In this document: positions 1-13,000 of the stretch, piece by piece
How the letters are laid out: every line of letters begins with the position of its first letter
Position numbering within the stretch: position 1 is the first letter of the stretch
Assembly (NCBI GenBank): GCA_947561715.1
Contig: OX387205.1
Coordinates: 10,607,001 to 10,671,000, forward strand
Direction: 5' to 3'
Source: Ascidia mentula
Lineage: Eukaryota; Chordata; Ascidiacea; Phlebobranchia; Ascidiidae
DNA: 64,000 nt
Notes under the pieces: model-generated
Databases searched by the model: none
Told to the model about the DNA's origin: nothing
What the model saw: the letters and a program-made list of their open reading frames with translations, nothing else
Translations under genes and position numbers: made by a program

Positions 1-589
1 GTTAGTGGTTTCATTTTTTTTTCGATTAGTAGCTGCCAAGAGATGTATTGGTGCCACTTTGCACATTGCATCAACAGGCCATAGCAGTACTAGTGTCAAC
101 ATTAAAACATGTTCAGAAGGTGCACATCTCTGTTATACTGAGACCACCATGTACCACAGTTTGTTATTTATCCCAATCGGGCAGTTACTCATTAACATCG
201 GAACTCGATACTGAATTGCCCACTTCAACTAATGCTGACCGATGCTAAAAATTGCAAATTCTTGTTTGCTTTTAATTAAACATATGGAAAACATTAGCTT
301 AAATTTTTTTTTTAATGTTTTTTTGTGTAAATTGTGTAAAGAAAAGTATAGTCTGTATATGTTCAATTTGACATAAACGTTTAATGTTACTGGATGAGTA
401 TGTCCTTGCAGAAAATTACAGTGAAAAAATATTTTCACTGGCTCAAAAGCATACTACATAACAGCTGTAATGCTGCTGTGCATTTTCTAAAATTCATAAC
501 ATGTTAGTAGCACCGCTGCAGACATGACAAGCTGTATACATGGTGCTTGTTGCTGGGGTATGTCAGAAAAAATGAGGTGTTGTGTGTAG

Positions 590-671
590 TGAATTTCGTG
601 ACCTAACTCATAAGCAGGAAGCAGCCATTCAGAGTCGACAAATTATGCTATGGCTAAAACCAGGTTTTTGA
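590..671 (+). CDS. Possible terminal coding exon of an unrecognised gene
   Basis: After a good splice acceptor (pyrimidine/G-rich tract ending TGTAG at 589) the frame reads 26 residues, including KQEAAIQSRQ and MLWLKPGF, and stops at TGA 669-671. AATAAA signals follow downstream, for example at 1033-1038. The composition looks protein-like, and the layout fits the last exon plus 3' UTR of a plus-strand gene whose other exons lie left of the window. I do not recognise the family. With one short exon a chance reading is possible. Confidence 0.3.
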
Positions 672-3600
672 TTATTTGTCACGGCGGTGGTTGTTTTCTA
701 TTTTTTTTAAACTTAAATATGCCTTAATAAGTATTTTGGTGTTTGTTAATGTCCAAAATGTCTTACTGTGTATTTTCTGTTGCAACATTAGCATAAAATG
801 TGGGTTTTTTTTTATGGGAAACAACCCTATCAGGCTTTTCCAACCCAAATTGTTTCCGGATAAAAATGTTGCTTAAATGTATATTGACAGGTCACTTTCC
901 ATTTTCCTACAATAAAATAAAGTTACAGCTTAATGAAATGTTACCAAATTGTGGTTGTTTAGTCAGTCTTGACTTTATCCCAAACTGATTTCAAATTTTT
1001 TTCTGTAACACTATCAAATTTACAAGTTGTGTTAATAAAGCCTAAATTAAAAAAGATTGGAAGATATTTTGATAACACAGTGTTGCAATCATTGATGTGC
1101 TTTAGGGCCTTTTCCCACATTGCACTAATGGCTTAGAAAGACCCAACGTTGGCATATGTTTGTAAAAGTCAGATCATAACTCTTACTTGACAGCTCATGA
1201 CCTTTGGTGGTATTGGTGATTTGTCTACCCTTAAAGCTCTCCATGCAACATGCATATGACAGGACCGCAATGTTGTATTACTCGAAGTCTGCTTGCTCTT
1301 TGTGTCTAAGCTGCTGTCTGTACAGCATCCTATTAGTTATTGTGTCCTAATAGCAACTCCAGTTTTAGAATGGATGTATAAATTTACTATCTTGTATGGT
1401 GTGAATTGAATTTCCTCAGATTTTTTTATGAAAGTTGTTTTATAGAACAAACATTTAATCTTCTAAAACTTATTTTTTATTTCTATGCTTGGTTACAGCA
1501 AATAGTGGGCACCAGTGGATCATTAAATCGTGTCATAGTTTGTAGACATCTGCCCAACTTTATTGACTCGCCTATCGTCAAGTTAACGATTTACAACGAA
1601 AAACCTTTTCCTTTTGCAGGTAGCATTCTCTGACAGCATCAAGAATTCACTACCAACCAACAGATTTTATGCAGCGCCTCTATCCGTGTAAGTTTCAATG
1701 GAATTATGCTCCGTATTCAACGAAGAGGTCGCACGCTCTGCCGTGGCCGGTAAACTAGAGTGACCTCTTCCAACCCGCCCTACGTCCAGTACGACCCTGA
1801 GTAACCTCCGTGATTCGGATGAGGCCTTTAATTGACTACCTTGGACAGAAGCTTCCATTGAGATCAAACAAAAACGGGTTTGTTTTTTATTTCCCACGTT
1901 TTTGCCTTCACAATACCGGCTCCGCAAATTATTGGTGCTCACCTGCTGTAAAGGCAATGCTTTCACTAGCGGGCAATGTACCTGTGGTGGTTCAATAGGG
2001 GTACAACGACCCTCGTCATTTCAAATACCTCGCAGTTGGCCTTAAATTTGCGAGATTTCAAGGTGTTGTGACTTTTAAGACATGTCATTTTCCTGTACCG
2101 CGCATTTAAAAAAATTTCCTGAAATTTAATCTATTTTTGTCATGTCCCCCTGTTTTCAACGTATATTAGTGACAGGGCGCATTGCAACATGTCAAAAAGT
2201 TCAAACAAGCCGTCCGTAAGTGAAAAAAACAGCATATAAGACTCAGGCCCGGCAGCAACTTTCTGTGATGCAGTGCGCCTAACTTTATGTTTAAGGGTGT
2301 CTTCGCAAGCGGCCTAAACTTTAATAAACAGCTTTTCTCAACAAATGTTGAAATGGCGACAATGTAGCTGATTTTTTTGTAATTAAAATAATAAATTTGT
2401 TTTATCTTGGGTCACGTGCAAAATACGCGGTTGTGATTGGCTGCTAAACTGTTCGCAACAAAGGTTTTGTCCATAACCAGTCATGGTTGCGGCGCAAACA
2501 CCTTTAAACCTTTTAACTGTTTCACGAACCACGGAAAAGTGGCCGCTAACATCCCATTGTAACGTCACAACGGCTGGCATTGTTCTGGTCACGGTTGCTT
2601 AAGCCCTCTTGCTTAGTTCACCCTTGAATGCGTTTGTCTCTACGTCACGAAATGTGCCTTACACCCAAACTCTGCCTTTTTTGTTCAATGACGTCAAAGT
2701 CGCATCCGCCGCTTTGCGATGTTGAGATTTTGTGTTTTCGCGCTCTCGTGCGCCTCATAGTGACGAATATCTTGATCAAGTGAGATACGCTCCACTAGCG
2801 CTCGTTCATTTTGATTGTGTACGGTTTTAAACCATTTTATATCATCGGTTCACATTTTAAAAGTTTTTAGATCACAAATGATTTTGTAGGGGTTGAGTAA
2901 AATAAAAATACAAAGAATAAACGATTTTAACCCTTTTTTATTCACGGAGACGTGAAAAAAACGGCTTTTTGAAGCACTTAATTCTTCTACTTTCGACCGC
3001 TCAAGTGAAACAACAGTTGTCCTGTTCCTCTCTTTATTGTATTTTGTTGCCTTTCTCCCGTTTTCGTGTGTTCGCCCTCGCCTCACGCTATATTGTTTTT
3101 ACATTTTTCACCCGTGCCATGTGGCTGGCGTTGCAGGCTACAGTCGCTGCCACGTGTCACTGACTTAAGTCTCGCGGTCATATGCCAGTCAACAGTGTCT
3201 TCCACGGTAGGAGAAAATTGCCCGGTGAATTAAGCGGACTAAAAATTATTGCCTCAAAACACGCAGCCCAATTAACAAGTATTAACCTGCTCTGCCCGCT
3301 ATTGCCGCTTCATGTTTTGCATGGAACAAATTTAAATCACTTTGTTTACAGTTAAAAAAATTGAGAAAAAAAATATCAACCTGTTTTGAGGCACGAACTT
3401 TATTTGTCGCACCGACCGTGTCACCATGCTGCGGACGTCAGCATCAACAATGTATCATAACAAACTTTGCTTGTCCCAATCGATACCACAACCTCGGAAA
3501 ACCCATCCAGGCGAAATCTCATCACCCATTTCCAGCGATTACACGGGATGCTAAGACTAGATTTACGCAGCAGACTCGCCTGGGGAATAAATTATGCATT

Positions 3601-5455
3601 AGGGATTTTAATAGTGGTTTACCTTAATGTGATAGTGCGGCGCTCGACGAACAATGGTAATCGAACGCATGAACAAAGCGACGTCGCGCGTTCACGATAC
3701 TGATAAACGCAATGCTGGTAGAATTTTCTACTATTTTTTTTCATAGAAGAGCAAAACAAACCACTTAATAACATAGAAATAATAATATTAAATATCCCCA
3801 AGCAATATTATTTCTATCTGTCGCAAGTTTTTTTGCATTCGTGCGGTGGCACTGTGGAAAATTTCTTCGTGCGGAAAACGTTTTCGTTGTACCAAATATT
3901 TTTAAAGATAGAGCCTGCCCATACTCTGCGTTATATACACCCAATGGTATCTCCGCCTGTTTTCGGGGCACTTTATGCAGCAATAAATGCCAAACAGTCG
4001 AGAATGCGAATGTGCAAACCTGTAGCGGTCACGCGTTTTCTGCAGTCTGTATTCAAATGTTGTTTCGCCAAAGTGTTCAATACCCCACCAAACCCTTGTC
4101 ATTGTCATTCCCAAATTAAAGCACAAGTTCTTATCACGGATTCTGTACCCGTTGTGTATTTTTCGCCAAAGATCGCATAACGGTAAGTCTACAAATGCCT
4201 TACGAATCGTGTGAACTCGATTGTCTCTCGCTGTATTTTTGTGCGTTTTACGTGTTGCCACTTTCTGTTCGCCCGTTAGTTTCCAATATCCTTTGCGCCT
4301 TGTTGATGTATCTCGTGACTTCTATTACCACGGTTGTTTGTTGCCTTGTTTTTACATTTTGTTCGTTCGTGCGCTCGCGCTGAACAAATTTGTTTTGTAC
4401 AAAATATATAATAGCTACGACCGAAAGAGTGTTGGCGTCTCAGTTGTGGCCATAAGCACCTCGTTGCAATCAGAAACCCCATAGCGCCACTTTGCGGAGT
4501 GCCAACATTGCAAAGCAGGCGAGTTGCAGTGCGGGCGTGTTTATACGACAGATAACGCGCCAGTATTTATTACATTGAGGTGATTGCACTTACTAATCCT
4601 ATTATTTTCGACAATTGTATTATTCGCTAAGAGCGCTTAAGTGGCTTTTACTTCTTCTGCAGCTTTCACGTGTTACTGCAATCATACAAGGCATATCAAT
4701 TTTAAAAGATGGATTTTATTTTAAATGAACATAAAAAAAATTAAAAAAAAAAAATTGATTGCCCATATATACGCAATCACTCACAAACACGAACCTCTGA
4801 CGATAAGAAAGTGTTGCAGTAATCTCCGATGCCAAAAAAACAGTCGGTATTAAGTCCTTGTTAGATCATCGCAGAGCTTGCTATTTGGCAAAAGTAAATT
4901 ACGTGCGAACCTCACGTGTCAGGGTGTGTCTGGAAAGTCTATCTTATTGCAACATAAATGTTTCATTAACGTCTGCACACGTATTTGCACAATATGTGCG
5001 AATTCCCATACCCAAACGGTTCATTGCAATAGACGTAGCTTGTGGCTTTGTGCCTGGCGGGTAAAAGGCCAATGTATCGTATGATCGGTTTCGCAAAACC
5101 AGGCATGGTTTTAACCGACCCTTTGCGAATATTAATTCTCTGGATTTTATTTTGCATTTATGTATTGTGTATTTTGCGGAAAATGACGAAAATAAAATAA
5201 ATTAAATTGAGGCTAGAAAAAGGTACCGTTTTGTTTCACAATTAACGAAGCCTATGCTTATTTGTTTGCATACACGCCTACCGATCAAGACGCGACGTTC
5301 TCATATCATAGACAACCAAAAAAAACTTTTGGATGCTCAACATTATTCTGCAACTCATTAACTTGAATGTTTTAACGCTAAGGTAGCAATTTGTTGTTGA
5401 CACAACAGCTTACAATCAACTCAATAGAATCTGCAGCATTTGAGACATTGCCTGG
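672..5455. other. Region without a recognised gene
   Basis: AT-rich sequence with several short open frames on both strands that cancel each other out. The only stretch with some coding character is 1499-1690 on the plus strand. An acceptor near 1500 leads into a frame reading QIVGTSGSLNRVIVC. A second acceptor at 1619 (TTTTGCAG) leads into a 71-nt frame that ends at a GTAAGT donor near 1690. These could be exons of an unidentified gene, but I could not extend them in phase. Nothing else stands out apart from A/T runs near 4735-4760. Confidence 0.4.
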
Positions 5456-5461
5456 TTTATT
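5456..5461 (-). promoter_or_regulatory. Poly(A) signal of EndoU gene 1
   Basis: AATAAA on the minus strand, 18 nt past the TAA stop of the EndoU gene. The 3' UTR would be very short. Confidence 0.5.
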
Positions 5462-5478
5462 GGAATGTAACTTGGCGC

Positions 5479-8400
5479 TTAAATTCTGAAATAAGCAGAG
5501 GCGACATACTCCAATCCGCTTCCGGGGTTGCTGTTGGCCCAGGTGTACGTCTGAATCTGTCTGGTCACTAGAGACCCGTCTTTATCCACCAAGGCCACGT
5601 TGCAACTGTACAAGAAACATATTTGTAAAAATACCTTTGAAAGAATATATTTTGATAGAAGGCGATTCGCTCGTCGTGAGCGAACTTAAAAGTTACCGCT
5701 TTCATTTAATTTATTTGAGGAGATATTTGAAAAGAAAACTCAGTTGTTTATGAAAAAACATGTAATTTTTTATATATGAGTTGTTTGCTGATATGTAAGT
5801 TGACATATTTAAGATCTGTGGATATTTTTACGTATAGTTTGTGATCAAATTGGTTTGTTGCCTTATATTATAATCTGGTAAACTGAGGCAGCTGAAATTT
5901 TTCAAACCAAAGAATTTCACCGGTACTATAGAAGAACTATGACGTCAAATCTAATAAAATGTTTATTTAGCGAGTACTGTATATTTTCTTTTAAAGTCAC
6001 ACTTACAGACTGCCAGGGCGAGCCATGTGGCACAGGGTAAAGAGAGCAATCTCAAGCTCAGGGCTTGTCCCCACTGCAATTCCACCAAGTCCCTTCATGA
6101 AACCGTCCCAGAAAAAGTGGTTGCCATAGAGTTCCGGCTGCAATAAACACCTCATAAATTGATTGAAAAGATCACCAATTAAATAAATGCCGTACGTCGG
6201 ACTTGGAGACGTATCCGTAGTAGTCAACCTCTCCTGTCAGTTCAAGGTTGTAAAAATGAACCCAATTGTGGAATCCGGACACATAGTCGACCTTGATCTC
6301 ACCGACAAAAACATGTTCAAACCTAAAAACAAAACAACTTTTTATTGAGCGGTGATTGCAAACTTTATCCACTGCATTTGCCAAAAATCCGGATTAAGTC
6401 GACAAGGAGTTTAAGTTGCATAAAAACCACCACAAAAGGACGTACAGACAACGAACTAAGCTACACGTAACGTTGTAATTTGAAATATGATGTGAATGCA
6501 TGAAAAGCAAACGGTTATATTACAATATGCCCATAGTAAAAAGCTCAATAAACTCTTGAAGGTTGTTTATACCCGCTTGTGTCCATTGCCCCGTTTCTGC
6601 GGCTGTACATTTCAAACCACATCTTCTTCATGTAGGTTTTGAAAAGTTCGAGATCTCCGCAACCGGCCATGTCTATAGGTTATATGGTTTACGTAAGAAC
6701 TAAAAATTGGTAGAAACTTTTTCTAAATCATGAATCATCATATTCTAATGGATTAATGTAATGTTCTCAGTCGATTGAATTTTATTTAGCGTTTGACAAT
6801 AATGCAGCCACCCTATTCCTTTTTACTCTACGGCAAATTCTCGCAAAATAAACGAACTTCTAATTTCATTTTCTCAGAGAAACAACAGTGTTAAAAATAT
6901 TGGATAAATAAACTGGAAAGAGGTCAGAATTTTACATCACTCTTCCTAAACCTAACTCCTCAACTGAAACATAACTTACTTTTGCTGGTAAGGAAATCGT
7001 ACAAAAATTGTCCAACGGAGGTGGAAAACACAAGGTCGAGGAAGTTATCCTGTTCGGCCTCTTCAGATGCTGGAGTGTATTCGTTAATTCCTTGAAACTT
7101 TTCATAGTTGTCTTGTAGAGCTTGGAGGGCTTGGAACGTGGGTCGCTGAAGAACTGCCGGGTCCACGTAGGTAAAAAACCTTAAAAAGTAATAAAATATT
7201 GCGAGAGACAAAACACAGATTACTAGATTTTGAATGTATGAAAAAAGTTTTTTTCTGTCCAAGTGATCTTAAGACTGAAAAAGGGGAAATTCGGAAATGG
7301 ATGAAATTGGATATCGGACCATCTATCTCATGACTTTGTATAGCTTCAACCCATTTACGCCTTGCGCAATCTTTGTCTATCATTAACTGTCGTAACTATA
7401 CGTGAACGGTTGATGATAAAACACGAAAGACGCGCATGCAAATAACACTAAACTTTAACTTTAGCTTACGGATTGGGTGCCCCATCTGTGGTAGACGAGT
7501 CGCTTGTTACATCCTGTTCGTCAACAACCACCTCAGAAGCACTGGCACGGTTAACATCCAACCTCCAAAGCTCCTCCGAAATCTCCAAAATCTCGCTGTT
7601 GCTGATAGACAGGGGACCTGCAAAATTCGTTAAGGTTTGGTCCTGCTGCTATTTCTGCTGCTAAAAACCAGCGCAAACAACTTACTGCTGACGTTACGCG
7701 TGCTATTTAGTCCATGTTGAAGCTCTTTGAGGTAAAGGAAACTATGTATTCGATTGACGGCAGACCGTGTTGTGTGCACTCGCGCATATTGTCCTAATGA
7801 AGGTCGATCATATAGCGGCCATTACGTCGATCAAATAAACAGTTTCTTTTGCCAGAAGAGCTTTTAAATTAACGAACACGAATGTTTAAACCTCAAAGAT
7901 CAAAGATAAAGTTCAACTAAGTTACACAAAGCTTTGCGATAAATGGGTGTATAAGAAAGTATATTATTATGCAAATGACTACTGACTATAAATGATCAAA
8001 ACAAAATGTATAAACCTTACCATTTCAACTACAGACCGAACACCAATGTTTTCATATCGCTATGTACCTGTATATGTCGTTCATATATTAACTTACTACA
8101 GCTTCCGCCACCTCCCGCTGAGTTACATACAGTGTCATAATCTGGACAGCAATCACCGTAGTTGAGACACGCGGTGTTGCACTGACATGACTGAGAAGTG
8201 TCCAATGGTGAATCGCATCTTCCAGAGCATGAAAGGCTGAAAAAACGATAAATTTGTTGCCTTTTGCTGTTCGTATACAGCTTGCTTTCTTTCGTGTAGA
8301 GCTGTACTTTTAATACTAGTGTCATGGCATGAAGTGGGGGTTTTGACGGCACATACGTTATGTAGAAAAATGATTAAAATGCAATACACAAAACCAAAAA

Positions 8401-8761
8401 GTTATGTCACAATAAACAATGCTTAAAATATTACAAACTTGTTGACCCAAAACGTACCTGGCAGGTGAACACACGGAAACGTAATCGCTGCAGCAATCCC
8501 CGTAGCCATCACAGTAGCTGTTGCACTGGCAGGTGTAGCTGTGGTCAACGTAGTCTTCACATCGTCCCACGCAAGAGGACAGGCCTACAACCATTACATT
8601 ACCGATTTGTGCTTTACTAGTATGTACATAATGCTTAGAACTTGTCAGTCATGCGCTCACTCATATTATAACGTAAGAGGTTATTATGACGTAATAAATA
8701 ACCAACCTTGTCCGTGGGTGACACCAGCGACGAACGCCAGGAAAGCAATAATTTTTAACAT
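5479..8761 (-). CDS. Secreted EndoU endoribonuclease with two somatomedin-B domains (copy 1)
   Basis: Nine exons on the minus strand: 8761-8707, 8584-8458, 8236-8097, 7617-7470, 7179-6980, 6672-6573, 6322-6196, 6137-6007 and 5605-5479. All introns are GT-AG and the phases join to give 384 residues. Residues 1-18 form a signal peptide (MLKIIAFLAFVAGVTHG). Two somatomedin-B domains with eight cysteines each follow (about 20-58 and 62-105), then an EndoU domain (about 110-384). Probable catalytic residues by family analogy are His260 in FEHVFVGE, His275 in GFHNW and Lys314 in WDGFMK, followed by VGTSPELE. EndoU (XendoU/ENDOU) enzymes cut RNA at uridines and leave 2',3'-cyclic phosphates. The signal peptide suggests secretion. 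Vertebrate ENDOU has a similar SMB plus EndoU layout at about 410 residues. Divergent to a paralogue at 15.2 kb. Confidence 0.93.
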
Positions 8762-10084
8762 GTTTGTTATCGTCTTGAAACAAATTCTGTTTCCTAAAAA
8801 GACACAAGTTTATTCTCGTTCTTTGTTTACGTCATTTAAGAAATCTTAAGGACTGTAACAATATGCCAGTCGCTGGCTACAGCTAGAAATATATACTAGA
8901 TAAAGACAGTTTTTGATTAACTTTTCCATCTGCCCTAATTTCCTTTGCACCACCGACACACGTTTTTATGTAATAGAGACGAAAGCTTGAATAAATGCCA
9001 CATACCTATGAAACAGACTTGGTGAAGGCTAATTCGGCACATTTATATCTTACTGAACAGATGACTACTTTCCCATAGTTTTAATACGTCAATAGATGTT
9101 GGCACAGAGTGTGCGTATGTGGCAATATCGCGTGATGTTTCAAGAACTTTGTTCACAAATAGACTGTGTGGGCTTGCTCCTTGTCACGCAATGTAATACA
9201 TGGTAAAAGTACATACGTGTTGAGGTGGCAATATACGTACAACCACTAACAAGATTAAAATAAACCACTTTTCATATAGATCACTGAATTATTTTGTGGT
9301 GATACGCATTTTGTAAAAGTATAAAGTTAAAGCCAGACGTGCCTACACAAATTCGGTTGGTAACAATCCTACATTTGCACACATTAAACCGTTTGCAAAG
9401 CGATCTTTTATTTCAAAGTTGACAAAGATTTTGTTGTTGCTGGTTATTTGAATTTGCGATGCGTTAACAATGCCTTGTCATTGTGATGTTGGCTATGCAT
9501 AAAGCTTCAGTAGGAATTGCCACAAATATAGGCGTAAACACGTTTAGCAAGGCATGTGCAATTCTTTCACAGTGAGTATCAAAGATACTTCTCCAGGTCC
9601 ACGTTTGAGCTGCCAGACAAGGTTTATTGTTGCTAGAGGTGCGACTCAAACTGTGTCTTAAGTTGGGAAATAAAGTTTTTGTGTGTCACATTTCTGAAAG
9701 TTTCAACAACTGGAACAGGAAAATATGACAGTGCTGAATTTAGTTAGTAATTTTGCGTAGGCTTTGCAATGAGGTATTTTGACCAGGACTCGACTGGGCG
9801 TGTGTCACAGAACTGATAAAAAGCGGATACGCAAGTGTACTTTCGTGTGCAGTGCTGCAAACCAAGCCCTGGACGCGAACAAAATTTCGCTCGAGGCTAT
9901 GGTAAGATTTGATGAAGGACACTTGTTATACCAGTCTATTTTGCTGTCTGAGAATCTTTGAACCAGCATAGCAGTTATTCTGAGGAAGTTTCACGGTTAC
10001 ACACCAGTGGTTTGGATTGTTTGCTTGTTTTAAATGTGACAGGTATAATTGCAAGGGACAGTTATCCAAATTTGTCAAGCCTGT
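8762..10084. other. Intergenic region between EndoU copy 1 and the WSCD-like gene
   Basis: Holds the 5' flank of the minus-strand EndoU gene. A splice acceptor (CTTTTTAG on the minus strand, near 8797) just upstream of the ATG at 8761 suggests a separate 5' UTR exon. A TATAAAT box lies at 9047-9041 on the minus strand. On the plus strand an acceptor-like TGTGACAG ends at 10042, just before the WSCD-like coding start. No other gene was seen. Confidence 0.4.
9041..9047 (-). promoter_or_regulatory. Candidate TATA box of EndoU copy 1
   Basis: TATAAAT on the minus strand, about 280 nt upstream of the EndoU start codon. That leaves room for a small 5' UTR intron. Support is position and motif only. 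Confidence 0.3.
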
Positions 10085-13000
10085 ATGATATCTGTAATGG
10101 TTACAAATGCGTATTTTCGTGGAATGGTTTGGGTTTGTGTGGCGGTGGCAACATTCTGCATTATCGTGATATCTTCCAATACGCCGGTGTTTTCAAGGCC
10201 GACCACGCAGTATGCAAGAACAGTTGATGAACGGTGAGGAAAAATAAATAAAATATAAAATAAAATTATATTTTAATAATCTGTCCTTCTGGCACAATTA
10301 ACGTGACTTTTAATGTCCTACGTTTTACCTGCTATAGGCTTCATCAGGGTAAGGTTAAATATGTGGTACTTAATTTTTTCCTTTTTTGCAGAGTTCCACC
10401 ACCCGTTCGCGAAAATGCCATATATTGTGATAGTAAGTCGGTTCTTGATATACAATTAATGTGTCTGCTTTTAAATATTTTCCAATAATAACAATAATTA
10501 AAAACGAACTGCGTGTCCACAGCTTGAGCCCAAATAACATATCATGCAAATATTGTGTAAAATCCTTACAATGTATACCTTCTACAAAATAACGTTTTTC
10601 CGTACATGAAACCGAATACTGATTAAGACGTCTCTCTTTGCAGGCACCTATCTGGGATGCTATTCGTATATGAGAACCGCGGATGTTGTAATAAAGGCGA
10701 AAAATAACTTTATGACGGTCACGTGGTGTCTAAATCTTTGCAATTCCCAGTAAGTGTACAAATGGTGGCTATGCTAGGTACATGTATTGTATTCGATACG
10801 CACTTACCGAGTTGAAAAACTTAACGATTTTGTGATGTTGGATTAAGATTTTGTGATGTTAGATTGAACTATTATTCGCCAAAATACGATGTTTTAAATC
10901 AAAAACGGCGCACGTAATGCGAAGAAGCGTTCACAGATAAAGATAATACTGAGAAAACTGGCGACTTCATTTTATTACAAACAAAATAGCCAATGCAATA
11001 GTTAAACACTTCATGCTACAGACGCTTTTATTGTTATACTACCATTTTGCCGGTTCGCTTTCATGCTGCACTGAAAATGATAGTAGTAAAGCAGTTTAAA
11101 CGTCTGTAGCATGAAGTTTTCAGGTATAGCATTGGCTATTTTGTGTTTATTAAAGATATATAAAAACCGTCCGTTATGTTCAATTAAAATTAAATTTAGT
11201 GAAACATATTTTGCTGGGTTGGTTGGAACAACAGAGTGTGTTTGTACCAATGCATTGGATAAAATCACTCGCCCGGATATCAACGCCACCAATCACTGCA
11301 ACGTACCTTGCCCCGGCAACAAAGAAGAAAACTGTGCCGCCCATGGGAGGGTTCGGGCATTTTTGGTCAAATCAAAGTGTGTTAAAGGTAATTTATAGAA
11401 CATAAACGAATTGGGGAACAAATATATTGTTTAGAAACAAAATTGGACGCCTTACTGCGTTAACGCTGTAATGTTTCAAGCAATGTCATAATTGGCAGGA
11501 TCGCCCCACTGCTCGCAGTTCGCGAGTTCAAACCGCACCGGGAGCTTGATTTTACAAATCTCGCTTCGACTTGCTGATCAAACTAGCCCGCAATGCCTGC
11601 TGGGCTGCGAAGCCTGTAAACCTTCTGTGTTAAAGTAGAATTTTAATTGAAACTTCTGATACATATTTAAGCCTGCAAATTATTTTCCTTTGACACAATT
11701 TGCTGTTTTAGTAGACAGGTGTTTTGACAATAGCTTTTTCCAATCGGATATTGTATAAAATATTTGCACAGAGCCCATCACACAGAATGATGCAGAATTG
11801 CGCCATAGAGGCTGCTTCGAGGCTCCACAAAATCGGGAGGATTTTCAAATATTTTCTGTGACGTCATCAAGCGAGTGTTTAGAAGTTTGCGAGAGGTTGC
11901 ACCACCCGATGGCTCTGTTTGATGCAAAGAAAGAGTGTTTGTGCGGGAAAATGTATGAAAAGTAAGAGAAATATTATGATGTGAATATAAAATTTTATCT
12001 TAAAGTTTAACTCACCAAAGAATGTTTGCATGTAGGTTACAATGAATAAAACACAAAAACACAATATATAATGTGATTTTCATGAGAAACAAGATCATAA
12101 TAACAGGCAGTATAGTATTGTTTTGCAAATACTGTACCCTGAAAGCCACACATACACGATTTGCACACAACCGTTGTCACTTAGTTATTGACAGTTATTG
12201 TCACACAGCTTCAACCTCAAAGACAAAAGTGCCACATGCAAAGAACCAAACACGGTGCAGGCATACAGGACATGGACTGAGGATGTGAGGTGTGGGAATG
12301 TTAAACTTCTACCTGGACTAAAACACAATCGAACACTTCTGACGTCATACCCCGGGTCGGGCAATACGTGGATAAGATATTTGCTGGAAAAGGCATCTGG
12401 ACACTACACGGGTAGTCATTACAGCGATCGTAAACTGTACACCACAGGTAAGCATAGTTGCATTTTGGAGAAGTTACAAGTCGGAATGAAAATGAGGTGC
12501 ATTTCACAACCACAGTATATGTTTATGAAAGCACCATATTAAGAGCTGCAGGGTGTACACACTGTTTCGATCTGTAAGGTCTCATCAGTGCAGCTGTCGA
12601 CTGTGGCAATGGACTAGCTTTTACAGCAGCAGGCACACTAATTTCCACTTTGTGATACCTTTCGGTCAACGTCGATCTGTTGAGACCGTACATGTCGAAC
12701 TATAGTGTGTACAACCTATCTGCAACTCTCGATGAGTATTATGGCCTATTTTGCACATATATAAAAGCACAGTATATTTCATTATTACACAGTAAACAAT
12801 TTTGCATTCGCAGGATTTTTAGGTGAAATAGTTCCTGAAGATGACTATCGTGTCGATCTTATTAAAAACCATCTCTTCTTGGAGCTGAAACCTAACCTGG
12901 ATGCTACCATATTGATTATACGGAGTCCCTACAGAGCAATGATGTCTGATTTCAATTACAATGACGCCGAGGGGGCACATACCGGCTTAGGCGACCTTAA

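Noticed and set aside
3833..4484. Overlapping open frames on both strands of 60-119 codons
   Set aside because: Both strands are open at once, with no signal peptide, splice context or family motif.
11490..11600. tRNA gene
   Set aside because: Only a B-box-like motif is present; no acceptor stem, anticodon arm or A-box could be drawn.
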